A DNA stretch of 64,000 nt, from NCBI GenBank assembly GCA_037447655.1, contig JBBHKE010002360.1:161091-225090 (forward strand), in the 5' to 3' direction. The notes under the pieces are model-generated. The model saw only the letters and a list, made by a program, of their open reading frames with translations, was not told where the DNA came from and ran no database searches. Positions 1 to 9,475 of this stretch are shown here, piece by piece. How positions within the stretch are numbered: the stretch's first letter is position 1; every line of letters starts with the position of its first letter. Source of the DNA: Zygnema cylindricum. Its lineage: Eukaryota > Streptophyta > Zygnematophyceae > Zygnematales > Zygnemataceae. Both the position numbers and the translations under genes were made by a program.

Positions 1-37
1 GGTTATCTCCCGCTGAACATTCCTATCCGTAGCCCCT

Positions 38-165
38 CGAGTCTCTTCTTTTTTCTCCTCTCTCCCTCTCTTTTGCTCTCTCCCTGTACTGCTCTCTTCC
101 CTCCTCTCTCCCCCTCTCTCCCTCCCCCATCTCCTCCACTATATCTCTTCTTGTCTCTCATTCTT
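38..165. repeat. CT-rich polypyrimidine tract
   Basis: The + strand is almost pure C and T, in irregular CTCT, CCCT and TTTT runs. It lies upstream of the first visible exon of the ubiquitin-conjugating enzyme gene, so it is probably inside an intron of that gene. No coding signal is seen in bases 1-277. Confidence 0.7.
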
Positions 166-277
166 CTTTGTTCCTCGTCTGTCCTGTTTATTTATCCTAC
201 ACTCTTCTTCCTATTGATGTGACTGAACTTCGATAACATTTTCGTTTTTTATTTCTTTTATGTGATCTGCAATGAAG

Positions 278-1729
278 GTCCCTATGAAAATGGAGCGTGG
301 AAAGTTCATGTCGAGCTCCCCGATGCCTATCCTTACAAGTCGCCCTCTATTGGCTTCGTAAATCGAATCTTTCACCCTAATGTTGACGAAACGTACTGTC
401 TCCTCCAAGACGTTTGTTCTTCCTTCTGTTGAATTGGCAAAACTTAACAGCTTCCTTTTCTCTTTCGTTGTATGATAGGCACTGTACTCGCTTCTACTTT
501 TTTTCTGTTTTTCCCGTCACATTTCCTGATTTAGTTCCTATTTTGGATATGCAGGTCAGGTTCAGTGTGTTTGGATGTTATTAATCAGACATGGAGCCCC
601 ATGTTTGGTGAGATTCTCCTCTCGACTTCTTGATTTTCTGTTTTCGCATGACGGCCATCCTCTGAATTTTGTAATCTATACAGTCTCTTTACCAGCTTAT
701 TCATGTTCTGCGTTTGAACCTTGTCATGGTCAAAATTTGGTGTGGAGTTGCTATACTAGAAATTTATCATGGATTTTAGGTGTTTTACTGCAGATCTCAT
801 TAATGTATTTGAAGTATTTCTCCCTCAACTTCTTCTTTATCCAAATCCAACCGACCCACTGAATGGAGAGGCAGCGGCTCTTCTTATGCGGGAGCCTGAA
901 CATTACAAACAGAAAGTGAAAGGTGATTTTTTATTTGGTACTCTTTTTTCTTCCTTTTCTGATTTACTTGAGGAACCTGGATTCTTTGTTTTTAAAGTTC
1001 GGTTTCTCATTTGACGGTTGTTACCCAATCTTTCAGCTTTTTTATAAATTTTTGTATCATTTGTTTACTGAATAGCAAATTTTTGGTCGTGGTTCTTTGC
1101 TTCTTTTCAGTTCTGTGTCATTTTTCATAAGAATCTTCTTGTTTCTGGTTCTGGGAATGGCTGACTATTTGTTTTCATTCTGCCGGAATTGATTTAATGT
1201 TCGCTGTCCTTCAATTTTTATTTCAATTTTTTAGTTTTTTTAGTTTTTTTCTAATACGTGACATTCTTTCTACTTGCATATCTTCGTGGCTATGGATAAT
1301 TCTCTTGCAAATGTGAACATAAAGCTACACCGTGAATCGTAATTAGCGTTGATAACATGAACTTGGTCCCAGTAATTTTTGCCCTCTGACCACAAACTAG
1401 CGCCAATAATACTATTTTTTTCCCCTAGAGATTGTTTCTTAAACTGTTCACAAACAGCCATGTCATTTGGAACTGAATTAAAATTAACAATACTAATACA
1501 AACCCTGGGATAATATCTTCTTTACTCTTATGATCATGGTGTAGTCGGTTTAGTTCTAAAGAAAATGATAATTAACAGACGGCACTCAAATATTTTTGCA
1601 GAGTATTGTGAGAAATATGCGAAATCGGCCATGCCCGGTCCGCAGGAGGAGAGTGACGACAGTGAAATGTCCGATTATGACGACGATGCTTCTAGCGACG
1701 AGGAAATGGCTGGCCATGCCGACATGTGA
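278..1729 (+). CDS. UBE2H: Ubiquitin-conjugating enzyme E2, UBE2H type (5' end missing)
   Basis: E2 enzymes accept ubiquitin on a cysteine and pass it to substrates with an E3 ligase. Four exons can be read: about 278-392, 555-607, 794-922 and 1602-1729. All internal junctions are GT-AG and keep phase. The reading runs from a GPYENGAWK start through [18 protein letters not shown], which holds the active-site Cys (in SVCLDV). It continues through INQTWSPMF and [20 protein letters not shown], a stretch typical of the UBE2H class (Arabidopsis UBC4/5/6). The protein ends in an acidic tail rich in Asp, Glu and Ser, which is also typical of this class. The first exons, coding the N-terminal helix, lie before base 1. 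The exact start of the first visible exon is uncertain (AG at 276-277). Intron 3 (923-1601) holds a MITE. The family is certain and the class very likely. Confidence 0.93.
1328..1541. mobile_element. MITE, CACCGTGAATCG family, in a UBE2H intron
   Basis: The left end reads TA then CACCGTGAATCGTAATTAG. The right end, ATGATCATGGTG then TA, is a diverged inverted copy. TA on both sides fits a two-base target duplication. The left end matches the better-preserved members at 28721 and 43782. The element sits in the third visible intron and codes for nothing. Confidence 0.6.
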
Positions 1730-1747
1730 TGTCACCATGAGCACGAC

Positions 1748-1905
1748 GGTGTCAGCATGCGACAAGACGGTGTCAGCATGCGACAAGACGATGTCAGCAT
1801 GTGACACGATGATGTCAGCATAGGACATGATGACATCCATATGAGATGTGGTGATGTCAGCAGATGACTTGATGACATCAGCATGGTAGACAGTGGCGTG
1901 ACAGC
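1748..1905 (+). repeat. 21-bp minisatellite just after the UBE2H stop codon
   Basis: Imperfect tandem copies of a unit like GTGTCAGCATGCGACAAGACG start about 20 bases after the stop at 1727-1729. The first three copies are near identical and later copies decay. The repeat is probably in the 3' UTR. ORFs through it on both strands are repeat artefacts. Confidence 0.75.
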
Positions 1906-2944
1906 ATGGCATATGGTATGGTATAAGCTTTTACCGATCTTGCTCTTCTTCACAAGAGGGAATAAGTGCCAGTTTTCTTTTTTCCCACAATATATTCTAT
2001 GTACAGTGTTATGCTGGTAAAATTCGGTACAGCAGATTGTATAGGATTTCGACCATTTGTTAACAAGGCAGATATGTAGGTCTAAGGTCATCATTAGCTT
2101 TTGCCTTGGAATTAGGGAGGATATTTTTCCTTTCCTTTGTCCTACTGCCCTTTTGTAAATATCATTCGGTGGTGAAAAGGCCCGGGCCGGAGGAGATAAT
2201 AGCAGGAGGAGAGAGAGAGGAGGAGAGGAGTAGATAATACCTTTTGGTGGGGAACTCGCGGTTTCAAGACTTCCTGTTGAAGTAAAATCAGGATTTGGGG
2301 GATTTAAACGAATGGCCAATGGGATTGTGTCCCTTTTGTGTTGATTTAAATCAGATAATTTGTGCAGTAAAAGCGGTTTGAGCCAGGGTTTAAACATGAT
2401 TAGGTGTTAGAAATTAGGGCTTGTTTTAGGGCACATTTGATGTAGAAATCAACCGGATTTTGGACTTTTCTGGTAATGCAGGCAATAGTTAGACAAGTTT
2501 GTGGTCTTTTTTTCTTTTGCTCTACATTTTTAATCAGATTTTTTTTTTCGCCTGGTTGGTTTCTCTCTTTATCCCTCCTTTCCTGCCCGAGTATATCCTA
2601 TTTTCTTTTGCAGTTTTGATTGTTTATGTTTGTTTGATTTTTGTGGGACCATTTTTTGTTTTCGTTTCAACTTTCCCTTTTTTTTGTTTTGTTTTTTGTT
2701 TTTTTCCCTTGGTTCTTAGATCGTTTACTGTCGCATAGTTTCGATGAAGTTTCACTCGCTTTTTTTGGAAGTAACAAAGTATTAGCACAAAAGTTTGAAT
2801 TTGTGAAAAAAATTGGTAATGCTAAATATGTTTTCCCCATACTATACCTGTGCCGTAAGTATAATATTTCTGTATAATGGGCTAAATATATACAAAGTTT
2901 GCTTTTGTTTTTCTTCATTTGAACTTAAATTTTGACTCTAATAA
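1906..2944. other. Gene-free AT-rich stretch
   Basis: This holds the rest of the presumed 3' UTR and T-rich intergenic sequence. A purine-rich run of GAGAGG type lies near 2190-2240. No splice-consistent coding region was seen on either strand. Short ORFs near 2500-2880 are low-complexity and T-rich. Confidence 0.5.
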
Positions 2945-3700
2945 CTACGGGCACTTTCCCATGTATCCGAAACTTAGTTTTGTTACTTTGTTTTTTAGCG
3001 AAAGAATTTTTGTACTACTTTCCAAGCGCTCCGCAGTAACACAATGACATCGTTACTTTAAATTGTGATGGATGTAGATGCGGGTGTAATTTGTGACTGT
3101 TGTAGACGACACAAACCTTGTGACAATTGATGACAATTTAAAAAATTGCGGCAGTTGTAGGTGTGTAGTTTGTTGTGACATTGTAAATATTTAGGGTTTG
3201 TGACATTTTAACGTCACGCTCACTTGTGATAGCGTCGACGTCAATAATTCCAAAACTTGCCGCTATGGTTTCCCAATTTTGTTTTTTCGTCCTTTCTCAC
3301 TCTACTTGCAATCAAAATACGCCCAAAGACAGTCAACAGTAATATTTTTGAGAGATCTTTCATTTGACACCATTATTGCCTTTTTTCATTGGAAGAATTG
3401 TGAGATGGATGTGGATAGTGGGAGGGGAAGAGAGAAAGAGGCGAACTTCACTTTGACGAAACGGCGTCTGTTGGTCAAGACCCAACCACGGCCCCTGTAC
3501 GAAAAAAAGAAAGAAAAAAGTATGCACAGGCTGGAAACAAGCAGTAGGTCTTTTTTTTTGTACCTCGCGCATAAAATTTTTCAAAAACCTTCAACGCGTG
3601 CGACATCCTCTATCTACTCGTTCACATCATGAAACTTCATTTAAAACCACCTCGCGAGGTGATTTGAGTACGATTGAAGTTGAGCTGAAGGGACGCAAAA
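2945..3700 (-). mobile_element. Decayed inverted copy of the 28-30 kb DNA element family
   Basis: At about 2950-2985 the sequence is the inverse of the right end of the element at 28043-30783 (CATGGG...CGAAAC in both). The middle part (about 3060-3245) repeats GTGACATT, GTTGTAGACG and AGGGTTTGTGAC in inverse orientation to 28930-29110 and 29820-29990. Further along, CACCTCGCGA near 3650 matches 29370. The outer ends could not be fixed. Confidence 0.45.
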
Positions 3701-3737
3701 GTGGGTCGAAACAAATTTAAAGTTTCAAAGTGACGCT

Positions 3738-3943
3738 TTGTCGAGCGTGCCTGGGAACCGTGAGGTTTAGGTGAGATGTCCGAGGAGGTGTGCATGAGAG
3801 ACCTGCAATCCACCCCAAATGCAGATGCGTCCCCGGATGCGTGACCCTGCCCTTCTTTGTCCCTTCCCTCCCCGGGATATGCATAGGTAATAATGAGGGA
3901 GCAAGTGAAAAAGAAAAGTACCCCCGTACCCCCCCAAATTGCT
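3738..3943 (-). repeat. Direct repeat R1, candidate gypsy LTR end
   Basis: About 205 bases are nearly identical to 5146-5346 in the same orientation, from TCGAGCGTGC to CCCCCCCAAATT. The second copy begins right at the polypurine tract of the minus-strand gypsy element, so this is probably a truncated further LTR copy or an internal repeat of the LTR. The two copies diverge abruptly outside these limits. Confidence 0.6.
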
Positions 3944-4413
3944 TATCCAACGGAAGCCCACTAAATGCTGCACCCCTAAGCACTATCCAAAGAATAGGAA
4001 AGGGAATGCGAGTCGTCCAATCCGGCCCATAGGAAATCTGGACAGAAACCAAGGACGAACACAACAGTGGGCAAATAACTCCCACGCATAAATATAGAAA
4101 CAATAAAAATCAGCTCTTTCAGATTAAATAATATCACCTTGCCCCAGAGAATAAAAATATAGATAGAAATCAATGATAATGGTGAAGCAAGCTCACATAC
4201 CGCGGAATGCAACGGAGACAAAACTCAGAAGAAGAAACCTCTCCAAATTGCCCCGAAGACAACTATGATTCTCCCTCACCCCTCGGTTCCGCCGTACGGA
4301 TCCGACCAGACTCTTCTCAGTTTCAAATAGCGGAAGTCCAAACCGCCCAAAGAGAGGATAGTGCCAACCACCCACCCGAGTTATGATTTAAACAAAAGAC
4401 AGTCCAAAACAAA

Positions 4414-4567
4414 GATGGCAACAAAGTCCACGACAAAATGCAACAGTTCTACAACAAAAAGATTGATTGAATTCTCTGGGGGTTTGTCACCAGATGGCAA
4501 CAAAGTCCACGACACAATGCAACAGTTCTCCAACAAAAAGATTGATTGAATTCTTTGGGGGTTTCTG
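4414..4567 (+). repeat. Tandem duplication of a 79-bp unit
   Basis: Two head-to-tail copies start with GATGGCAACAAAGTCCACGA at 4414 and 4493. They differ at a few bases. They lie in the presumed gypsy LTR region. A smaller duplication, CATCCTACTGATGGCTAACA, lies at about 4794-4856. Confidence 0.85.
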
Positions 4568-5145
4568 AGGTGACAGTACTGAAAAAGCAACCTGTCTCTT
4601 TCGGCCCCAAGTGCCTTATATGGGCTGTACTACACTCAGGGCAAAAAGTTAGGCGACTGGCTCCAGTAGGATTTGGAAGTGCAAGGTCCTCCTATGGTAC
4701 ACCAATGGGCAACAAAGTCTCGCATTGATGTGAAAATGCCTAACTTTGAGCCAAAGTAATAAATGCTCTACTCGTCTGCTAGGTCTGAACTAACATCCTA
4801 CTGATGGCTAACAGCAGAATCTACATCCTACTGATGGCTAACAACAGAATCTACCAAACAATCCCAAAAGTTACGTTACTTTCCACAATGTACCCCTCCT
4901 CTAGAGCTACATAGAATAGATGCCATGTCGTGGAGCTGCCACAATTGCAACGGACTACCTGCGCCGTTCGACCTCAGTTTGAGGTGAACTAAAGTGCGTG
5001 GTGCTCCTAGGTGAAAATTGAAGGATTTGATCGGGGTGGTTGTCCTCCCCTTCCCAGTACGCTGGGGTTTGTACATGGTGGAATGAAGCCCCGAAAATCC
5101 TAGGAGTAGAAATGTGCCAAGAATGCACACGAGCTTGACATCTAT

Positions 5146-5346
5146 CGAGCGTGCATGGGAACCGTGAGGTTTTGGTGAGATGTTTGTAGAGGTGTGCATG
5201 AGAGACCTGCAATCGACCCCAAATTCCGATGCATCCTCGGATGCGTGACCCTGCCCTTCTCTATCCCTTCCCTCCCCGGGATATGCATAGGTAATAATGA
5301 GGGAACAAGTGAAAAAGAAAAATACCCCCGTACCCCCCCAAATTCC
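5146..5346 (-). repeat. Direct repeat R2, probable start of the gypsy 3' LTR
   Basis: This is the second copy of the roughly 205-bp repeat at 3738-3943. On the minus strand it follows directly on the pol stop codon and a G-rich polypurine tract, where a 3' LTR should begin. The region from here to about 3944 is therefore the likely LTR body; its far end was not found. Confidence 0.55.
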
Positions 5347-5360
5347 CCCCTTTTCTTAGT
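5332..5360 (-). other. Polypurine tract of the gypsy element
   Basis: Read on the minus strand, this is a run of A and G (AAGAAAAGGGGGGAA, then a T-interrupted G run). It lies between the pol stop codon (5388-5390) and repeat R2. That is the expected site of plus-strand priming next to a 3' LTR. Confidence 0.6.
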
Positions 5361-5387
5361 CCCGCGTGACTAAGAGGATAAGACAAA

Positions 5388-5782
5388 TTAGCCGCCAAAT
5401 TCACACTCCCCACAAGACCACGGACTTGCGGGTTGAGAGCGAGGCTTTCAGGTCAACGGTAGGCAGAAAATATGCCACCCCTGGTGACAGCATTCACACA
5501 CCAACAGGAGGCTGGGTGAGGAGGACACCTTGCAGACAGAGGAATAGGAGGGTGGATCTGCAAAGTAAGTGAGGTTGAAAGTGGGTTCCCCCTCTCGCCC
5601 TCGTAGATGGCAAGGAGCCACATTGATCTGATTCTCCTTAATTTGCGGCCGTCTTTCCATTCCAAGGTCAGAACCCCTTTGTTAGAGACCTCCAATACTT
5701 TCAACCGAAATGTCCAAAACGTCCTTCTTTTGTTACAAGCGATACACAAAATCCCTTGGCATGAATCACCGTTGCGGAGGGA
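5388..5782 (-). pseudogene. Gypsy pol C-terminus: post-integrase segment and PHD-like finger
   Basis: On the minus strand, from 5782 down, the reading contains NKGVLTLEWKDGRK followed by NQINVAPCHL, which resembles the SH3/GPY-like tail after gypsy integrases. Next comes a zinc-finger pattern: SSVCK (first Cys apparently lost), then CECC, GWHIFC, and after one in-frame stop PWSCGEC. The order Cx2C...Hx2C...WxCx2C is that of a PHD finger. A stop at 5388-5390 ends the frame. The segment joins the integrase part at 6858 once solo LTR D is removed. It is broken by at least one stop. Confidence 0.6.
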
Positions 5783-6852
5783 TGCAACTCTGAGACCTCT
5801 ATAGGTCCTTAGAAAAAGAGCAGCTTGCAAAAAACGTCTAGGATAACCCTGACCCCTTTGTGTTTCAACAAGATTAACTGCCACCCTGGCAGACAAAAAC
5901 TCTGATCACCTTCAACCCTGTGAAGGCAAGACTCTCTTGAGTCGATAACAAAAATAATCTATTAATTTGTCCCCTGAGCAGTAAGTTATGGAGGGTCAAA
6001 GTTAACCTTTTCTACAGAAGCTCTCTGGGAGAGAGGGTCGTATCTACCAAATTTTTCTAAGTCATATCTCTCTCTAAAACTCTATCTTCTGACGTATGAC
6101 ACCAATCATATTATTTTGCCGTACATAAAGGTACAAATGGCGGTGTAATTTTTGTACAGACATTGTACGACATGGCTAAAATGTCGACACATGTCATATC
6201 CGGATTTGTTTCTGTAATCCCTGGAGATGACAAAATCTAATGTCATGGTGCCACGTGTCAGACGATGTGGCGATGACCACAAACCGCCGAAATCTTCATC
6301 CTCGATCTCAACATTCATTTCGGTCGTCCGATTAAATGCAAATTTCAATCGTAGCCGTCATAAATACCTGCGCGGTATTCGTTTCGCTATAGAAACAAAT
6401 GCGAGGTACCTTTTTCTTCTCCGTACCTTAATCCGTACTTAACATAACCGAATCTATGTATCCCATAAATAGTTACTGTTAAATGAATTAGTCAACGTGA
6501 AAACATTCATATAATTATCAAACCCTATATGTTGTAACACTAGTGTTAGACTAAATGGATAGAGCTACCGTCTACTGGCGGCTTTGACGGACAGTGGGCC
6601 TAGGATCAAATCTTGGGTTTGATAGCAATTCTTTTAGTAAATTAACTAATCTACTATTTGTAAATCAACTAATGTATTACTTGTTGATCTCTGGATAGCA
6701 TAGGCAGCCATGGCTCTAGCTTCATGTCCAACTTTCAGTGATTGCAACAATTGTGGGAGTTGAAGAGAGGAGTTAGAGGCAGATTGCCTTGGCTTCTTTT
6801 TTGCATTTCATTTTAGACCTAGAAAATACTAAAAGAACCATTAATTTCTACA
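5783..6852 (-). mobile_element. Solo LTR D (copia C-like family) inserted in the gypsy element
   Basis: This 1070-bp segment is the inverse of the C-type LTR. It begins TGCAACTCTGAGACC and ends AATTTCTACA. Both sides carry the same five bases, AGGGA (5778-5782 and 6853-6857), a perfect target duplication. No internal region is present, so the element lost its body by LTR-LTR recombination. It contains the inverse of the LTR features seen in C: the GTACATAAAGGTAC palindrome near 6120 and a tRNA-like module near 6543-6625, here on the + strand. Confidence 0.92.
6543..6625 (+). other. tRNA-like module in solo LTR D (antisense to the LTR)
   Basis: The + strand reads GACTAAATGGATAGAGC, close to a tRNA D-arm/A box. 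About 45 bases on comes CCTAGGATCAAATCTTGGG, a T-arm with the B-box core GATCAAATC and stem bases that pair. No pairing acceptor stem is visible, so it is not a functional tRNA. Equivalent modules lie at the same place in the LTRs of B and C. Confidence 0.6.
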
Positions 6853-6857
6853 AGGGA

Positions 6858-7860
6858 CATAATTGCCGCTCCTGCGTTAGGAATACCAAAAGCTGATCCC
6901 TATGTTGAGAAGCCTATAAATTTCCCATAGCCATAGGCATTTCTCAGTAAAATACCTTGGCCTTGTCGGCAATCAGCTTCTCCATAATACCTCGGTTATC
7001 CATCTCTAGAAGTACCTCGGTTATCCATCTTTAGAAGTACAACCGCCTGAGCCGATGCAACTCCACGAAAGATGGGATGTCGGCCAAAGAGAATGAAGTA
7101 AGGACTATAGGAATGGAAGGAGGCTTGCCTACTAAATCTGTACCCCATGGCAATCTAATGCACCCGTTTGTCCCATTCCCCCAAATCCTCTTCCACTGCA
7201 TATTTCCGTACTGACCGCTTCATTGTTTGCACGCACCTTTCTGCCAAGCCGTCGGCTTGGGGGTGGTCTCGGCTGGTCAACCGGTGGTCAATGAGGCACT
7301 TCTCCAGAAGGTTAGAAAATTCTCCGGCACACTCCGACCCGTGATCAGTGAAAACTTCGGCTAGTGCTCCAAATTGGGACAACATTCTGTGCAAGAATGA
7401 GTCCGCAATTGCTTTTGACTCTTTTTGGGAGAAAACCACCAATTTGATCCATTTAGAGAAGTTTTCAATCATTAACAAGACAAAACGGTTCCCCCTCCGG
7501 CTTGTTGGAAGTGGTCTTAGCAGATTTAGTGACCACCTGTAAAACATCTCCCGAATGGGGAGGGATTGAAGTCCGTTCCACCCTTTTTGTCAAAAGTAGC
7601 TTTCCCCTGGTCATAAGAAGGGCACATCTGCACCACACGATTGACCTAGGCCCGCATCCCATGCCACCAATATGACCTTGTGACTAGTGAGGTGGGCCGT
7701 TTTTGTCCGAAGTGCCCGCATTGCTGGTGAAGATAAACAATGAGGGTTTCTCGATGTGCTGGAGGGGGAACCACTTTCCTCGTTCCATCGGCCCATTTTC
7801 TGAGAAGAATGCCTCGGTCCCATTCATACGTCGCCATACGGGCCTGAACACGGGACAAGT
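6858..7860 (-). pseudogene. Gypsy integrase remnant (zinc finger, core, C-terminal part)
   Basis: On the minus strand the pieces come in the usual order. An HHCC-type zinc-binding segment lies around 7650-7858 (HRETLIVYLHQQCGHFGQKR). The integrase core at 7155-7547 includes FSKW, FTDHGSE and HPQADGLAER, the second Asp and the Glu of the DDE triad; the first Asp seems replaced (IENFSKW). A tail with SPYFILFGRHP at about 7040-7110 is diagnostic of Ty3/gypsy. Frames shift between the pieces. It continues at 5782 beyond solo LTR D. Confidence 0.85.
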
Positions 7861-7990
7861 GAATTTCGGCCAGTTGGGGAAGAGGGGAACCTTTCTGGAT
7901 GTTCTTAAGGGAATTAGGGCTATTCGAAATATCCTTGCGGCTGGCTCATATGGGAGCCTGCCCCTACAGCAAAAGTTGATAGTTCCTGTT

Positions 7991-8136
7991 CAGCTCGAGG
8001 CAGCCAAATAAAGGGTGAGGAAGCTTGGATAAGTCCTAGGCTGAGCTCAAGGTCCTCGACATTCAACTCGAGGCAGCCAAATAAAGGGTGAGGAAGCTTG
8101 GATAAGTCCCAGGCTGAGCTCATGGTCCTCATCGTG
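7991..8136 (-). repeat. 73-bp tandem duplication inside the gypsy remnant
   Basis: Two copies start with CTCGAGGCAGCCAAATAAAG at about 7994 and 8067 and run to AGGTCCTC/TGGTCCTC. They lie between the RNase H and integrase parts and are one of the lesions of the element. Confidence 0.85.
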
Positions 8137-8681
8137 CCGAGCTCCAGTAGAGTCAGGTGTGGAAGGGTCTAGATTCCTTTTGAGTTTGTCTGCATTCCCA
8201 TGGATCTCCCCATCTCGGTGGATGATGCTGAAATCGTATTCCAACAAGATGAGAACCCATCTGGCGAGCTTACTGGTCAACTTACTGTTCTCCATTATCC
8301 ATTTGAAAGGCTAGTGATCTATAATAAGGGTGAAGTGTACTCCATAGAGGTAAGGCCTGAAATGCTCGATGGCCCACACTGCAGCGAGTAATTCCCTATG
8401 GTAGCTGTTGTAATATTCCTCGGCTCTGTTATTACTGCGGCTTGCGTAGGCCACTACGTACTCAACCCGTGCATCGCCCAATTGAGCGAAAAATGCTCCC
8501 AATCTGAACCTCCTCCATTTAGTATAAAGGAGTAAAGGCCGTTGGTGATCGAGCATCCGGAGCATAAGATGGTGATTGAGGGAATCTTTTAGGAGTCTGC
8601 TGTTCTTCCGCCCACTGCTAATCCTGGTCCTTTCACAATAATTGATTCAATGGTTAGGGGTGGCTATTGAATTCAGGATTA
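8047..8681 (-). pseudogene. Gypsy RNase H remnant
   Basis: On the minus strand the reading includes VAYASRSNNRAEEYYNSYHRE and LLAAVWAIEHFRPYLYG, then KLARWVLILLEYDFSIIHRDG, the pattern of the RNase H and connection region of Ty3/gypsy elements. At its upstream end (8640-8686) it gives NPEFNSHPTLNQLL. This joins the RT piece at 20839 (FLGLANYYPRF) exactly across copia element A, showing where A landed. Stops and frameshifts are present. Confidence 0.85.
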
Positions 8682-8686
8682 AACCT

Positions 8687-9460
8687 TGTTGTTTTGAAAG
8701 CTTTAGTCCTCACTAAGCTTCATAGGCGAGGGGAGTGTTTTCTCAGTATTTAGAATATTTTGTGAAAAGTCTGGTTCAGTATGTACCTGAATTAATGTTA
8801 CAGTGAACAGTGAGGGAGTTCACGGTGTGACACACTTCAGGAAACGGGTCGCTAAATGAGACATTCTACAAAGATCCGTTCGTACTATTCAGAATTACCA
8901 TAAAGACCAAAGTGTCACATAAAAGTTTCATCTTGGATGAAATTTCGAAATGATGGACAGTGAAGATTTGTTGCCGACGGAAGGTGGTCATCTGGGATCA
9001 CGTCGCATGACATACCTTGACATATTCAAGTATCCTCTTTTAGATAAGAGATATTATTGATGCATGGCTGGTTTGCTTCCTTTGCTTATTTAGGGCACTA
9101 AGTGGTTGCTAGCTCTTAGAAGAATAAATCTTTTAGGTATAAGAATAAGACTTAGCCATCTCAGAATTAGGAACTTGTAGTATCAAAATTATGTTGCGAC
9201 ATTTTTGATATCTTTGACTGAGAATATCTCTCAGATCTGTTTGCAAATTTCTGTGTAAATATACACTTGTGTTCCCTACTGTATTATTAGCATTGTGTCA
9301 GATTTATAGGTTATTTGGTTGCCTAATTTATCTTTGGCTGTGTTCCAAAGTTCTGTGTATTTTTTTGAGCACCCGTGAGAGCTTCTTGCTTATCTGAATT
9401 CTGTGATGTCTATCCAACATCATCTTCATCTTCAGTTGGTGTAGCAGTCACAGAACAACA
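8687..9460 (+). repeat. 5' LTR of copia element A
   Basis: 774 bases with the TG...CA ends usual for LTRs. It lacks a roughly 108-bp segment present in the 3' copy (about 20272-20384). Apart from that the two copies align throughout with scattered substitutions. Confidence 0.95.
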
Positions 9461-9475
9461 GGTCACGGGCCCACC
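9461..9475 (+). other. Primer binding site of element A (mutated)
   Basis: GGTCACGGGCCCACC lies directly after the LTR. It is the same as the site in B and C (GGTTATGGGCCCACC) except for two T-to-C changes. One of them turns the ATG into ACG. The site matches the anticodon arm of initiator tRNA-Met. Confidence 0.75.

Noticed and set aside
1586-2397. Minus-strand ORFs of 108 and 221 codons overlapping the UBE2H tail
   Set aside because: They run through the acidic-tail exon and minisatellite in antisense and have low-complexity sequence; no domain or splice support.
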